54,577 nucleotides of DNA from CAZTDD01 sp964612675 (GCA_964612675.1 CAZTDD010000034.1:1-54577), one strand, 5' to 3'; shown: positions 30,077-39,731, counted from the stretch's first letter. Made by a program: numbers and translations. Notes: generated from the letters alone by a model not told the origin.

Positions 30077-32227
30077 CTATATCAGCCGATATTCATTCTC
30101 TTTTTCACAAACCTTCAATAACGGACATTCCTTTTCTTGGGAACCTTCATGCGCACGGGCATGAATGGATTGAAGGGCTTGTTGAACATTTCTGTAGAGA
30201 TTCTCTTCGCCGACTTTTTCATACAAGTGCGTTCGTTTCATTACGTCGAGGATCTGATCGTTGAGTCCGGTTATCGACACATCGTACCCGGCGTTGCGCA
30301 GTTTATCGATCAGCGACGCCAACATCTCTTCCGCGGACGCATCCAGGTCATTGATCGGATTCCCCACAAGAAGCACGTGTTTCAGCTCCGGCATTGTGGC
30401 GGTCATCTCGAGAACCTGATCCTCCAGGTAGCTGCTGCTCGCAAAGAAGAGGGAACCATTAAACCGGATTGGGGCGATATAACGGCATCTTTCGAGACCC
30501 CACCGTTTCGCGTTTCGAAAACTCCCGTCGGGGTGTTTGGCCAAAACGGCAACATCCGGGCGCATGTGACGGAACAGGGCCACACCGAGGGAAAGAAGAA
30601 CCCCGATCATGATCCCTTTGTCTAAGTGCGGGGCGAATCCGAGAGTGAAGAAGAACGTGACCACCGCGATAATTCCGTCATAGCATTGTGCACGCCACGC
30701 TCGAACGACACTGGAAACATTCACGAGACCGATAACCGCCATCATGATCACCGCCGCCAGGACCGACTGCGGGAGATGATACAAGAGCGGTGTGAGGAAC
30801 AACAAAACAATCGCCACGCAGGAACTAGTGAATACACTCGACATGCCGGTCAACGCACCGGCCTGAATATTCACCGCCGAACGGGAGAATGAGCCGGATA
30901 CGGGATAGCTTTGTCCGAAACTCCCAACAATATTTGCGAGCCCCTGACCGATCAGTTCCTGGTTCGGGTCCAGCCGCTGCCCGGTCTTCGCCGCCATCGC
31001 CTTCGCAATCGAAATCGCCTCCATGAAACCGAGCAACGAGATAATGGTGGCAATCGGAAACAACTGGAAGATGATCAGAAGGTCCATTTTGGGAAATGAG
31101 ATCTTCGGCAGTCCTTTTGGGATATCCCCAACGACCGCGCCGCCTCCCATCATGCTCAGCGACGCAGGATCCAACTTCTGATTTTTCACCTTCAAGCGCC
31201 AGATTCGGTCACTGATTCTCTCGCTCTCGGAGACCTTGTCTTTCGGCAGATACTGTGTTTCCCCGCCAGGACCGTCTACGGCTTGAAACAGAATGAGACG
31301 CAGCTCAGCCCGGATATAACGCAGTTCCTGTTTGAGTTCATGAAGTTGTATTTGAAGAATCGCCGCTTCGTGCCGCAGACGCGTCGTGACAATCGAATGA
31401 CCACCATGCTCGCGTTCGGCTTCCAGAATCTTTGCGGAGAGTTTTGCGCGATTTTCGCCTTCCTCCTGAATTCGATCGAGCATCGAATTGAAATCATGAA
31501 CCAAACGTTCGGTTCGCTCGGATTTCAGATCATCGATCGAGATCGTACGGTTCTTCTCGAATCCGGTCGCCCAGGAGATCAGAGTCGTGATGACAACGGC
31601 AACCAGGACATTGGGGATTCTTGGGTTGATGCGTTTCAGGCTCACCATGATGATGAACGCCAACGCCCCCAGTGCGAACGTAGGCCAGTGCGTATAGACC
31701 AGCGCGGAACGGACCACATCGATAATGGTCTGAAAGTGATATTCGGAACGGTCGACATAGACACCGAAGAGCTTTGACAACTGGGAGGTGGCGATGATAA
31801 TGGCGGCTGCGTTCGTAAAACCGCTGACGACGGGGTGGGAAAGGAAATTGACCACGATCCCGAGCCGCAGAATACCCAGCATGAGTTGGAATATTCCCAC
31901 AAGAAAAGCCAAAAGGATCGCGTAGATGATGAATCCTTGACTGCCTGCTGTCGCGAGCGGTTCCAAAGCGGCGGACGTCATCAATGACACGACCGCCACC
32001 GGCCCGGTTGCGAGTTGCCGGCTCGATCCGAAGAGTGCAGCGATCATCGGGGGAAGAAACGCCGCATAGAGTCCATAATAGACCGGCAAACTGGCCAGCT
32101 GGGCGTACGCCATCGACTGGGGGATCAAGACAAGCGCAACGGTTAAGCCCGAAATAAAGTCGGCCCGAAAGTGTGACGCGGTATAGCCGCGAAACCAACC
32201 GAGGAATGGAAAAACTCGATCAATCAT
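30077..32227 (-). CDS. SulP-family anion permease with STAS domain and a coiled-coil insert
   Basis: A 716-residue SLC26/SulP transporter: the N-terminal signature MAYAQLASLPVYYGLYAAFLPPMIAALFGSSRQLATGPVAVVSLM, some 10-12 membrane helices, and a C-terminal STAS domain (about 560-680; FNGSLFFASSSYLEDQV, AEEMLASLIDKLRNAGYDV). Usual length is 500-600. About 120 extra residues (roughly 235-355) interrupt the helices and are strongly coiled-coil (LVHDFNSMLDRIQEEGENRAKL, AAILQIQLHELKQELRYI). Substrate is probably sulfate, bicarbonate or another anion. It lies at the downstream end of a minus-strand block with a histidine kinase and regulators. Confidence 0.92.
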   Translation of the reverse strand: MIDRVFPFLGWFRGYTASHFRADFISGLTVALVLIPQSMAYAQLASLPVYYGLYAAFLPPMIAALFGSSRQLATGPVAVVSLMTSAALEPLATAGSQGFIIYAILLAFLVGIFQLMLGILRLGIVVNFLSHPVVSGFTNAAAIIIATSQLSKLFGVYVDRSEYHFQTIIDVVRSALVYTHWPTFALGALAFIIMVSLKRINPRIPNVLVAVVITTLISWATGFEKNRTISIDDLKSERTERLVHDFNSMLDRIQEEGENRAKLSAKILEAEREHGGHSIVTTRLRHEAAILQIQLHELKQELRYIRAELRLILFQAVDGPGGETQYLPKDKVSESERISDRIWRLKVKNQKLDPASLSMMGGGAVVGDIPKGLPKISFPKMDLLIIFQLFPIATIISLLGFMEAISIAKAMAAKTGQRLDPNQELIGQGLANIVGSFGQSYPVSGSFSRSAVNIQAGALTGMSSVFTSSCVAIVLLFLTPLLYHLPQSVLAAVIMMAVIGLVNVSSVVRAWRAQCYDGIIAVVTFFFTLGFAPHLDKGIMIGVLLSLGVALFRHMRPDVAVLAKHPDGSFRNAKRWGLERCRYIAPIRFNGSLFFASSSYLEDQVLEMTATMPELKHVLLVGNPINDLDASAEEMLASLIDKLRNAGYDVSITGLNDQILDVMKRTHLYEKVGEENLYRNVQQALQSIHARAHEGSQEKECPLLKVCEKENEYRLI

Positions 32228-32394
32228 ACGTTCATTCCCTCAGGAATTGCAGAAACGGCGGCCGGATGATTGGTCTCGGTAGCACCGAATTTCACGCATG
32301 ATACGGTACCCGCCCGACATCTCAAGAGGTCTCTGGTAATCGTAATCCGGATCGACCCAGGAGAGCCGACCCGCCGCCGTGATATCCGGGCATC

Positions 32395-33954
32395 TTAAGC
32401 ACCGATCCCGAATGAAGCAACGGGTAGTGTGACCACGAAAACAGTGCCCCGGCCGGGCTTGCTATCCACACGAATCTCACCGCCGTGCTTACCGACGATT
32501 CCCTGCGACACGGACAGTCCGAGACCGGTGCCTCCCCGTTTTGCCTTGGTTGTGAAGAATGGGTCGAAGATGGAAGAGAGGATGTGCTCGGGGATACCTG
32601 GACCGTAGTCCTTCACCAGGACGTCGACGAAGCCTGTTTCATCCGAACGCCTGGCCGAAATATCAAGCCGTCCACCTTTCTGGGTAACATCGACAGCATT
32701 GAGAACGAGGTTCAAGAAAACTTGTGTCAATTGTTGCTTATCGCCGCAAATGGGAGGCAGTCCCGGCTGGATATCCAACTTCACTTCGATTCCGGCGAGA
32801 TTGATCTGATTCGCCGCCAGAGTGACCGTCTCATCGAGAACTTCTCCCAAATTCAACATGACCATCGCGCTTTCGCTCTCGCGGGCGAAATCGAGCAAAT
32901 TCGCGATGATTTTCTTACATCGCGCGGTTTCGTTGGCAACATCCTGGATCATGTCCAAACGATCCTCATCGGAGAGGTTGTGATAGTCCTCCAGAAGCAT
33001 ATGCCCGGTCAGCATCAGATTATTGAGAGGGTTGTTCAGTTCATGTGCAACACCCGCGGTCAGGGTCCCGACAGCCCTCAGTTTGTGCGACTGAACCAGA
33101 ATATCCTGGCGCTTCTCGAGTTCGTCGATCATCTGGTTGATCGCCATCGCTAGATGAGAGAATTCGTCGCGATAAGGTTTGGCGGGCATGATTCGGGTAT
33201 AGTCGCCCGTAGCAATTCGCTGAGCGTAGTTGACAAAACGATTAATAGGTTTGAGAAGGCGGCGTGCAAGCAAATGGGTGTTGAAACCGATCGCCACGGA
33301 AAGCAGCAACAGAGAGCCGAAATGGATATTTCTCGATAAAACAATGACCCGGTCGACCGCCCGCTTCTCTTTCTGAACCACGTCGCGAGCCAGGAGGACG
33401 GTCTCGTGACCATGTTCCCGAACACGCGGTTCCGCCGATCGCTTTTGGTTTTCAAAAGCGGCGCTGCCCGACTCCGCACTCGCACCCTCCAGTTCTCTGA
33501 GCAGCTCCCCGTATTCGCGCAACTGCGACAGAATCTCATCGAACACATCGGCTCCAACGACGGATCGGAATGGCTCCGCATCCCGCTCCAGAATCTCCTC
33601 CGCCTGACGGACACTATCAACCGCCTCCGCGAGACCCGTGTTGTACAGAAAGAAGTTTTTTTCATAGCGGCGCGCTTGTTGGATATGAAACAAGTAGTTG
33701 TAGGCGACTTCCAAAAACTCGATCTTCTTTTCGACATAATGCGTCGCCACGCCGAGCGCTGCCACAATGAAGACAATGACAACGAGGAAGAAAATCAGAC
33801 TGATATATATCTGCATCCGGATACTGATTTTCGGGCGTTCCTGGAGCGCCTTCAGGGCGACTTTCGAGGCGGTGGAACTGGGGTCGAGAGACCCTGAAAA
33901 GGTAGAAGGATTCGATTCACGGTTGGGCTCTGAGCCCGAAGATGCGGTCTTCAT
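32395..33954 (-). CDS. Sensor histidine kinase with periplasmic domain and HAMP
   Basis: A 519-residue membrane kinase. First helix at about 46-70, a helical sensor region (about 75-200), second helix near 205-225, then HAMP (LLKPINRFVNYAQRIATGDYTRI), a coiled coil, and the HisKA box VGTLTAGVAHELNNPLNNLML with the phosphoacceptor histidine near residue 300. ATP-binding boxes follow: N-box in NLVLNAVDVTQKGG, G1 DYGPGIP, F-box IFDPFFTTKAKRGGTGLGLSVSQGIV. This is the NtrY/ZraS-like class that phosphorylates a separate receiver. The nearest receiver, 26 bases upstream in the same operon, is its likely partner. Confidence 0.93.
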   Translation of the reverse strand: MKTASSGSEPNRESNPSTFSGSLDPSSTASKVALKALQERPKISIRMQIYISLIFFLVVIVFIVAALGVATHYVEKKIEFLEVAYNYLFHIQQARRYEKNFFLYNTGLAEAVDSVRQAEEILERDAEPFRSVVGADVFDEILSQLREYGELLRELEGASAESGSAAFENQKRSAEPRVREHGHETVLLARDVVQKEKRAVDRVIVLSRNIHFGSLLLLSVAIGFNTHLLARRLLKPINRFVNYAQRIATGDYTRIMPAKPYRDEFSHLAMAINQMIDELEKRQDILVQSHKLRAVGTLTAGVAHELNNPLNNLMLTGHMLLEDYHNLSDEDRLDMIQDVANETARCKKIIANLLDFARESESAMVMLNLGEVLDETVTLAANQINLAGIEVKLDIQPGLPPICGDKQQLTQVFLNLVLNAVDVTQKGGRLDISARRSDETGFVDVLVKDYGPGIPEHILSSIFDPFFTTKAKRGGTGLGLSVSQGIVGKHGGEIRVDSKPGRGTVFVVTLPVASFGIGA

Positions 33955-33979
33955 GACAATGCCCGGGATGCAGGAAGGA

Positions 33980-34381
33980 TTACGATCCCGAAGACGCGGC
34001 CGCCTTCGAGATAATATTTCTCAGATCGTCCGGTTTGAAAGGTTTTGCGATAAAATCAAACGCCCCCTTGTCCATCGCACTGCGTGCCATTTCCATCATC
34101 GCATATCCAGTGATAATAATCACTTTCGCTTCAGGATTTCTCTCAAGGGCTCGATCCAACACCTGGAGCCCGTCCACTTCATTCATATAGATATCGGTGA
34201 CGACAACGTCGAACTCTCCCTCGTCAATCCGTTCGAGCGCCTTTTTCGGTTCTTCGAACACCTCGACTTGCCATCCCATTTTTTCCAGGGCCGGTTGAAG
34301 GCGCTTACCGACAATGGGTTCGTCATCCAGCACAATGACTCTCAGGTGCTCATTCTGTGGGTTTTTGATTTGTTCGCTCAT
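33980..34381 (-). CDS. Receiver-only response regulator
   Basis: A 133-residue CheY-like protein: acidic pair in VIVLDDEPIVGKRL, phosphoacceptor Asp in DVVVTDIYMNEVDG (about residue 59), conserved Thr in VIIITGYAMMEMA and Lys in FDFIAKPFKPDDL. No output domain. It sits between a cytidylate-kinase-like gene and the histidine kinase. It is similar throughout to the second receiver at 35355 (both start LDDEPIV and end KPFKPxDLRxIxSxAA), so they arose by duplication. Confidence 0.92.
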   Translation of the reverse strand: MSEQIKNPQNEHLRVIVLDDEPIVGKRLQPALEKMGWQVEVFEEPKKALERIDEGEFDVVVTDIYMNEVDGLQVLDRALERNPEAKVIIITGYAMMEMARSAMDKGAFDFIAKPFKPDDLRNIISKAAASSGS

Positions 34382-34467
34382 AGGCGTCCCTTCTTTCGGA
34401 CCGTTCCCTTACCGAAAACCGAAAATCCAAAAACGGATGCGCAAAGACCGAGGGATCTCATCCCCTG

Positions 34468-35292
34468 TCAGCGCATGGTTCCCGCGATTCGATCGAGCGG
34501 GTCCTCCAAAATCTGAATCTCGATACTTTCCACATCCTCGATTTCCTGCATGCGTTCCTGGACCAGACGTTCTTTGCGTTCTCTGTCGCGGTCGGAGCAT
34601 TTAACCTGCAAATGAACATTCCCCGATTGACACCGCACTTGGATTTCGGGATCCAGCTCGACCAACTGAGCTTTCACCCGATAGCTCAGTTCGATGTTCT
34701 TGGCTGTCTGGATGGAATAACTCATTGGTTGATATTTTTTCTGCGAGGCCGTTACTGCGATTTCTTCGGCGGCCTGGGAGGAATTCATGACGCTTCTGTC
34801 GATGATGAGGTCATAAATATTGTCCGACGTATCGTCGATCCCGAAGGCCATTGTCATATATTTTCTTCGTTTCTTCTCTTCCTTTTCGATCACTTCCAAG
34901 GCCTTCTCCCGGGAGATGCCGTTGTTCTCCATCTCGAAAGCGATCCGGGCCTCGCGATGGGGAATGATCCGCACTTTGATGACATGGGAGATTCCCTGCC
35001 CGATGACATGCGCAGCCGGCCCGTGATAAACCAGGTTGTCTTTCAGGAGATATCGAGCGGCGGCAGCCAAAACGTACGCAAGATAGCGTGATCGCGTTGT
35101 TACCGACATACCGAACAGCGATGGGATATCTCGCATGGCCCGCGAGAGTTTCACCTCGGGCACGTCGAATCGTTCAGAAGCTTCCTGGATCACCTGTCGC
35201 CCCACACATTCATATCCCAACCGATCCGCAACATTCCGTGCAATGTTGTCCCGAATCCCAGCGGCGCCGAACGATAGAGTAATGATAGGCAT
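34468..35292 (-). CDS. Cytidylate-kinase-like protein with degenerate P-loop
   Basis: A 274-residue protein of the cytidylate kinase-like family (PF13189). The fold start IITLSFGAAGIRDNIARNVADRLGYECVGRQVIQEA aligns with the family, but no GxxxxGK(S/T) Walker A is present; the later VYHGPAAHVIGQGISHVIKVRIIP strand and the lid EKEEKKRRKYM are kept. Residues about 195-274 form an extra small alpha/beta domain (VRCQSGNVHLQVKC), BON-like in pattern. The protein is 70% alike by eye in its first half to that at 38813. It is in one operon with a receiver and kinase. Nucleotide phosphorylation is doubtful; a sensor or regulatory role is inferred. Confidence 0.8.
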   Translation of the reverse strand: MPIITLSFGAAGIRDNIARNVADRLGYECVGRQVIQEASERFDVPEVKLSRAMRDIPSLFGMSVTTRSRYLAYVLAAAARYLLKDNLVYHGPAAHVIGQGISHVIKVRIIPHREARIAFEMENNGISREKALEVIEKEEKKRRKYMTMAFGIDDTSDNIYDLIIDRSVMNSSQAAEEIAVTASQKKYQPMSYSIQTAKNIELSYRVKAQLVELDPEIQVRCQSGNVHLQVKCSDRDRERKERLVQERMQEIEDVESIEIQILEDPLDRIAGTMR

Positions 35293-35354
35293 CGACTCCG
35301 TTCTCCTGTTCGGAATAAGGCAAATTCATGCCGTGAATCGCTAAACGAACTCGC

Positions 35355-35741
35355 TCAGTAGGCGGCACCCGCCAGTTCACCGGCTGCCCGGGAGACGATT
35401 TTCCGTAAATCGCTTGGTTTGAAAGGCTTTGCGATCACATCAAAAGCACCTTTCGCCAACGCCTCGTGAGCCATTTCGATACTCGCATATCCGGAAATCA
35501 ATATCACCTTCGTTCGCTCGGACCGCCGACGAACATGTTCGAGAACCTTAACACCGTCAATATCATCCATCCGAAAATCCGTCACCACGATGTCGAAGGT
35601 TTTCTCGTCCAGACGGTCCAGCGCTTCTCTACTATTGCTGAACGTTTCGACTTCCATGCCGTCTTTTTCAAGAGCGGGTTTCAACCGCTTACATACAATG
35701 GGTTCGTCATCCAATATCAACACAGATAAATCTCGACTCAT
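35355..35741 (-). CDS. Receiver-only response regulator, second copy
   Basis: A 128-residue CheY-like protein: LSVLILDDEPIVCKRL, phosphoacceptor in DIVVTDFRMDDIDG (about residue 58), Thr/Ser position VILISGYASIEMA, Lys in FDVIAKPFKPSDL. It is a duplicate of the receiver at 33980. It lies 63 bases upstream of the cytidylate-kinase-like gene at 34468 and downstream of the TauE/SafE gene, so receiver and kinase-like genes alternate in this block. Confidence 0.92.
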   Translation of the reverse strand: MSRDLSVLILDDEPIVCKRLKPALEKDGMEVETFSNSREALDRLDEKTFDIVVTDFRMDDIDGVKVLEHVRRRSERTKVILISGYASIEMAHEALAKGAFDVIAKPFKPSDLRKIVSRAAGELAGAAY

Positions 35742-35809
35742 TCACAATCCTCCGAAAATCCGTTTAAGAAACACAACTCGTGCTTCGTGAATTCCTTGTT
35801 TGTACTCCT

Positions 35810-35827
35810 TCCTCCGGCACCGGAGGA
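35810..35827 (-). promoter_or_regulatory. Intercistronic hairpin
   Basis: TCCTCCGG-TG-CCGGAGGA on the minus strand directly after the TauE/SafE stop codon. No T-run follows, so it looks like an RNA-processing or stability hairpin rather than a terminator. Confidence 0.4.
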
Positions 35828-35829
35828 GA

Positions 35830-36933
35830 CTACTCCGTGACACTCGCCTCGGTCTCGCTGATGGCAAGGCTGGCGCGGACCTTTCGCTGTCGCCCGTAGG
35901 CCCTAAATACATTATATAAGATAACGACAGCGCCGGTGATACCGCTGGCAAACAAAAGGAACTTGCTGAGCTGGTTCAGTAAGGTGTCCCAGCCGGGATC
36001 GATATTGAGCCACCCCAATTGCCGTAGGTAGATCGGCATGGCGATAGCACGACTCAACACGCACAAGAGTATTATCATACCGGTTACCAGCCGGATCACC
36101 CCTTCTCGCACCACCTTCGTCCCGTATGCGCCGATATAGATCCCGATCAGCGAACCGGCGTACAACAGAATCGTCAGCCGGATGTCGACAAGTCCTTTGT
36201 ATGCATAGCTGATGGCTCCGAAGGCTCCCATAAACATGGCAAGATACAGCTCCGTTCCCGCCGCGACTGTCGTGGGAATGCCGAAAACATAAATCATAGC
36301 CGGCACTCCGATAAATCCCCCCACGCCGATTGTCCCTGCCAGATATCCTGTCGCCAAACCGACTCCCATCAATACCCACAGGGACACTCGCACATCCGCC
36401 ACCGGAAAGTAGATCAGTGGAAAGAGACGGAGCCTGGAAAGGAAATCCGCGATCTTCTTCGAAGGTCCCAGTTCGTCCGTTTTCTGTTTCATCAAGTCTC
36501 TCAGCATGGAAACAGCCACGAGAGACAGGATGCAAACAAAAATCAAGCTGATATAAAGATCGGCCGCAGGAGATCCGGTCGACTCCCCATGCGAGTCCCC
36601 TCCTTTTTGGAACAGGAAACTATTGATTTGGACAGCGATGAAGATTCCCGCATACGCGGTCAAGATCAGAAAAACACCCAGTTTTTTGTCGACATTGCCC
36701 ATCTCCCCGTGGCGCTTCTGGCCCATCATGGCTTTGCCAAACTTGTGGGTAATGTTGCTGCCGACAGCGACGACTCCGGGAACGCCCAAATTCATCATCC
36801 CCGGCGTCATAAAAAAGGCGCCGCCGCTGCCGATGAAGCCACTGAGCACCCCTCCGATAAAACCAATCAACATCACTTGTAGCGCGGTAGATAAGTGCAA
36901 GGCGAGAAAATAGTCTGCAAACACGTCCGGCAT
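35830..36933 (-). CDS. TauE/SafE-family sulfite or anion exporter
   Basis: A 367-residue membrane protein with about nine helices. The family repeats are visible: LIGFIGGVLSGFIGSGGAFFMTPGMMNLGVPGVVAVGSNITHKF at the N-terminus and GLATGYLAGTIGVGGFIGVPAMIYVFGIPTTVAAGTELYLAMF in the second half, each with the GxGGG/GVGG turn. A charged cytoplasmic loop (about 80-160) separates the halves. TauE/SafE proteins export sulfite, sulfoacetate or related organosulfur anions. Together with the SulP gene in the same block this hints at sulfur-anion handling, but the substrate is unknown. Confidence 0.9.
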   Translation of the reverse strand: MPDVFADYFLALHLSTALQVMLIGFIGGVLSGFIGSGGAFFMTPGMMNLGVPGVVAVGSNITHKFGKAMMGQKRHGEMGNVDKKLGVFLILTAYAGIFIAVQINSFLFQKGGDSHGESTGSPAADLYISLIFVCILSLVAVSMLRDLMKQKTDELGPSKKIADFLSRLRLFPLIYFPVADVRVSLWVLMGVGLATGYLAGTIGVGGFIGVPAMIYVFGIPTTVAAGTELYLAMFMGAFGAISYAYKGLVDIRLTILLYAGSLIGIYIGAYGTKVVREGVIRLVTGMIILLCVLSRAIAMPIYLRQLGWLNIDPGWDTLLNQLSKFLLFASGITGAVVILYNVFRAYGRQRKVRASLAISETEASVTE

Positions 36934-36973
36934 TTTGTTTCTCCTCGTCGGTTCTCCACGGAGGTATTTCAGG

Positions 36974-38503
36974 TCAATCGAGTTTCAACATTTTCAAGAA
37001 GAGTCGAGCCGCGGTGCCATACAAATATGCAAACAGTGGGACGAAAGCGACCACGGCAACCATGCGAAGTACACGAAGCCCGAAAGCATCGGCGGAAAAA
37101 AATCTCAGAATTACATCTTCGTTCAAGAAAACCAACCCGTAAAGCGCGAGAGCACAAACCAAGAACGCGGCGAACTGGAGAAGCTGTTTTTTCCCAAACA
37201 GGTACTGCGGCTTGATTTCGTCCGCCATAACGGCGGACACTTTCAGCTGATCCGACAGAAAACTCGCCAGTTCCCGTCCTTTCCGAATCTGGGCGGCCCG
37301 GCCTTTCTTAACGTACACATCGCCTATAACAACAAGGCTGTACTGAATGGAGCGGTCGACCGCCGCTAGAAGGTCGTTGGCTTTACCTCGCACCGTGCGG
37401 CCTCCTCCCGATCGTCCAAGACGGATGAGTTCGGCCACAGTAGGCTTCAGGCCGCCATTATCGGTCTCTGATTCTATTGCTCCTTCCTCTTCGATTCCGC
37501 CCTCATGATGCCTGGGTGCCATTCGTTGAGACGGAACTTCCTGCTCAGCGGCGGCGGTCTCGTCTTCTTCGCTCTCCTCCACGTCGTCATCCTCCACTGG
37601 AACCAGGCGGAGCAGTTCGACAGCGGCGTCCCATTTATTGGCGATTTCGACCATTTGATGGAAGACGGCGGTACCCGGTTTGAATTGCTCCTGGACCCAG
37701 AGAATGTTGGTCCGGGCCAGCGTACAGACCAGATCGCGAACACCTTCTACCTTGCGGACAACATCCGGTATGTGTTCTGCGATATCCGCTTGATGGGGCA
37801 AGTAGATCACCGAGACGACGCCGTTCTGGGAACGGACTTTGACGTGTCCCTCCCATGTGCGTTCATCTTCCGCGATCGCCAGGCGGCATTTCGACGCCAA
37901 CAGCAAGTCTTCGAGCGTTTTTCGCGCGGCCGGAGTCATCTGAAAATCGGGAAGTTGGGCCACCCCGCACAAGGCGGAAGCGGCGTTATCCACATTCCAT
38001 CGTTCCAGATTCAAAATGACTTCGTACAAGGAGGAAGAATCCCAATCGACATTGTAGAAGAATCGCACCCATCGCTTCCGGTCCTCTTCGACCCGCTGGA
38101 TGTAGTCTTTCGCCTTGTCTCGGGGAAGATCCAGGCGCTGCATCACGTCGTGGATGCGGTACTCCATATCCGCCACGACGCGAAGGCGGAGAACGTGAGC
38201 AACGCCGGGCAATAGTAGATGCGCGGTCCTTCCGTGATAAACGATGCTCTCTTTCAGAGCCCGCTCACACAGGATGGAGGTCACTAATGCCTGATAATGA
38301 TCTCGTTCGAGAGATAATCGTTCAGTGAGAGGGTGGGATTTGAGCATCGCCATCTCGAGTTTTCCGACAGAGATGCCACGAGAAGCGGCTTCCTCCAGCA
38401 TCTCCTCTCGACTCAAGCAGCAGTAGCCCAGTTTTTCGGCCAATCGTTCCGCGAGATCTTTTCCGCGCGAATAGCTACCGCGAGATATGCAGATCAGCTG
38501 CAT
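36974..38503 (-). CDS. Cytidylate-kinase-like protein with long linker and C-terminal membrane hairpin
   Basis: A 509-residue protein, the longest of three paralogues. Residues 1-170 match the family (CISRGSYSRGKDLAERLAEKLGYCCLSREEMLEEAA; ESIVYHGRTAHLLLPGVAHVLRLRVV), again with no true Walker A. Then come a BON-like unit (HVKVRSQNGVVSVIYLPHQADI), a very acidic linker (about 305-355, VEDDDVEESEEDETAAAEQE), a region with IQYSLVVIGDVYVKKGRAAQIRKGRELASFL, and two helices at about 440-460 and 480-500. It would be a membrane-tethered pseudokinase. It lies 40 bases upstream of the TauE/SafE gene in the same direction. Confidence 0.8.
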   Translation of the reverse strand: MQLICISRGSYSRGKDLAERLAEKLGYCCLSREEMLEEAASRGISVGKLEMAMLKSHPLTERLSLERDHYQALVTSILCERALKESIVYHGRTAHLLLPGVAHVLRLRVVADMEYRIHDVMQRLDLPRDKAKDYIQRVEEDRKRWVRFFYNVDWDSSSLYEVILNLERWNVDNAASALCGVAQLPDFQMTPAARKTLEDLLLASKCRLAIAEDERTWEGHVKVRSQNGVVSVIYLPHQADIAEHIPDVVRKVEGVRDLVCTLARTNILWVQEQFKPGTAVFHQMVEIANKWDAAVELLRLVPVEDDDVEESEEDETAAAEQEVPSQRMAPRHHEGGIEEEGAIESETDNGGLKPTVAELIRLGRSGGGRTVRGKANDLLAAVDRSIQYSLVVIGDVYVKKGRAAQIRKGRELASFLSDQLKVSAVMADEIKPQYLFGKKQLLQFAAFLVCALALYGLVFLNEDVILRFFSADAFGLRVLRMVAVVAFVPLFAYLYGTAARLFLKMLKLD

Positions 38504-38812
38504 GATGTACTCTCCTTGGGACGGATCCTATGCGCGTTGTCGTGCTTCTCTCCTCCTTGCTCGTGCTGCCGTAAAACAGAGTCTCTCCTCCGGCAGCATT
38601 TGCTTTCCTAGCACCCGATCGTTCGTCGGCTCAGACTCATTTGCGCCGCCGAACGTCGGTTCTGGGCGTCCCTGCTACAATTCTCTCTATTGGAAGGATT
38701 GTCAAGATGACATACGGTGGATGCGATTGGGCGGTGTGACTAACCGGCCGGCGACTGCGCGGAGCAGGGTCAGCTAAGCATTTGTGATCGAAAGCAGCTT
38801 CTTTACGACGGA
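38504..38812. other. Intergenic region with a leader hairpin
   Basis: This 309-base gap separates two kinase-like genes on the minus strand. TGCTGCCG (38564-38571) and CGGCAGCA (38591-38598) form a perfect 8-bp stem whose loop contains GGAGGAG on the minus strand, about 60-95 bases before the start at 38503. I see no gene and no clear promoter. Confidence 0.4.
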
Positions 38813-39637
38813 TTATCCCTTCGTTCCCGCTGCTTGCTCGTGCAGATCCTCTCCCGCGTCAATCTCCGCACGGTGAACCCCTTCGACCATGTCAATACGT
38901 TCCCGAATTAAGGCGATTTTGTCTTCTCTCTCTTCAGCGCTCGCTGTCGTTCGGATCGTTACGTTGCCCGCGTCACAACGGATATCGGCGTCCGGATCGA
39001 TATCGACAATCTGCGCTTTCAGCCGATACCCCAGTTCCGCATTCTCAGCACTTTTGTGCGAGTGCGCCATCCGTTCGAACTTCTCGTCCTTGGCAGTCTC
39101 GACAATGGTTCTGACAGCGTCTTCCATGTCCATCGCGTTCAAATCGACGATGACGTTGTACAATTCCGGCAACGTATCCTCGACACCGTACGCACTCTGG
39201 ATGCTTTGTCGACGTTCTTCTTCATCGCGCTCAACGTGTTCGATCGCCTTCCGTCTGGAAAGCTTGTTGGTCTCCATTTCGTAAGCGATACGGGTTTCCC
39301 TGTTTGGAATCACTCGCACTTTGAGAACGTGAGAAATGCCGGTGCCAATGACATGCGCCGCCGGGCCGTGATAGACGATGTTGTCTTTGAGAAGAAACTC
39401 GGCGGCTGCGGCAAGAATGTACGCTGTATATCGTTGCCTCGCCTCGACAGACATGCCGAAAAAGGAAGGACCGTAATGGACAACCTTTGAAAGTTTCGAT
39501 TCCGGAACACCGAATCGCTTCGATGCGTTCGTGATAACCTCTCGGCCATGGCATTCATAGCCGAGTTCCCTACCTACTTCTTTGGCTATATTGTCACGCA
39601 GGTCGCTCCCGCCATAGGATATGGTAATAATGGACAT
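38813..39637 (-). CDS. Cytidylate-kinase-like protein with degenerate P-loop, third copy
   Basis: A 274-residue paralogue of the protein at 34468: IITISYGGSDLRDNIAKEVGRELGYECHGREVITNAS, then DNIVYHGPAAHVIGTGISHVLKVRVIPNRETRIAYEME, then the lid RDEEERRQSIQ and a BON-like C-terminal domain (IRCDAGNVTIRTTASAEERED). Walker A is again missing. ATG 39637 (GAGGAG eight bases upstream) is preferred to the start eight codons earlier. It heads the minus-strand regulatory block, and the degree of likeness to the 34468 product suggests recent duplication or shared function. Confidence 0.82.
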   Translation of the reverse strand: MSIITISYGGSDLRDNIAKEVGRELGYECHGREVITNASKRFGVPESKLSKVVHYGPSFFGMSVEARQRYTAYILAAAAEFLLKDNIVYHGPAAHVIGTGISHVLKVRVIPNRETRIAYEMETNKLSRRKAIEHVERDEEERRQSIQSAYGVEDTLPELYNVIVDLNAMDMEDAVRTIVETAKDEKFERMAHSHKSAENAELGYRLKAQIVDIDPDADIRCDAGNVTIRTTASAEEREDKIALIRERIDMVEGVHRAEIDAGEDLHEQAAGTKG

Positions 39638-39731
39638 CTTTCGCTCTCCTCGCACATTCAAAGTTCATATCGATCCTCCTTATTTTAGCCAAAGAGAGCG
39701 TCAAGCACAACAAGCGGAAAAGAACCGACGT

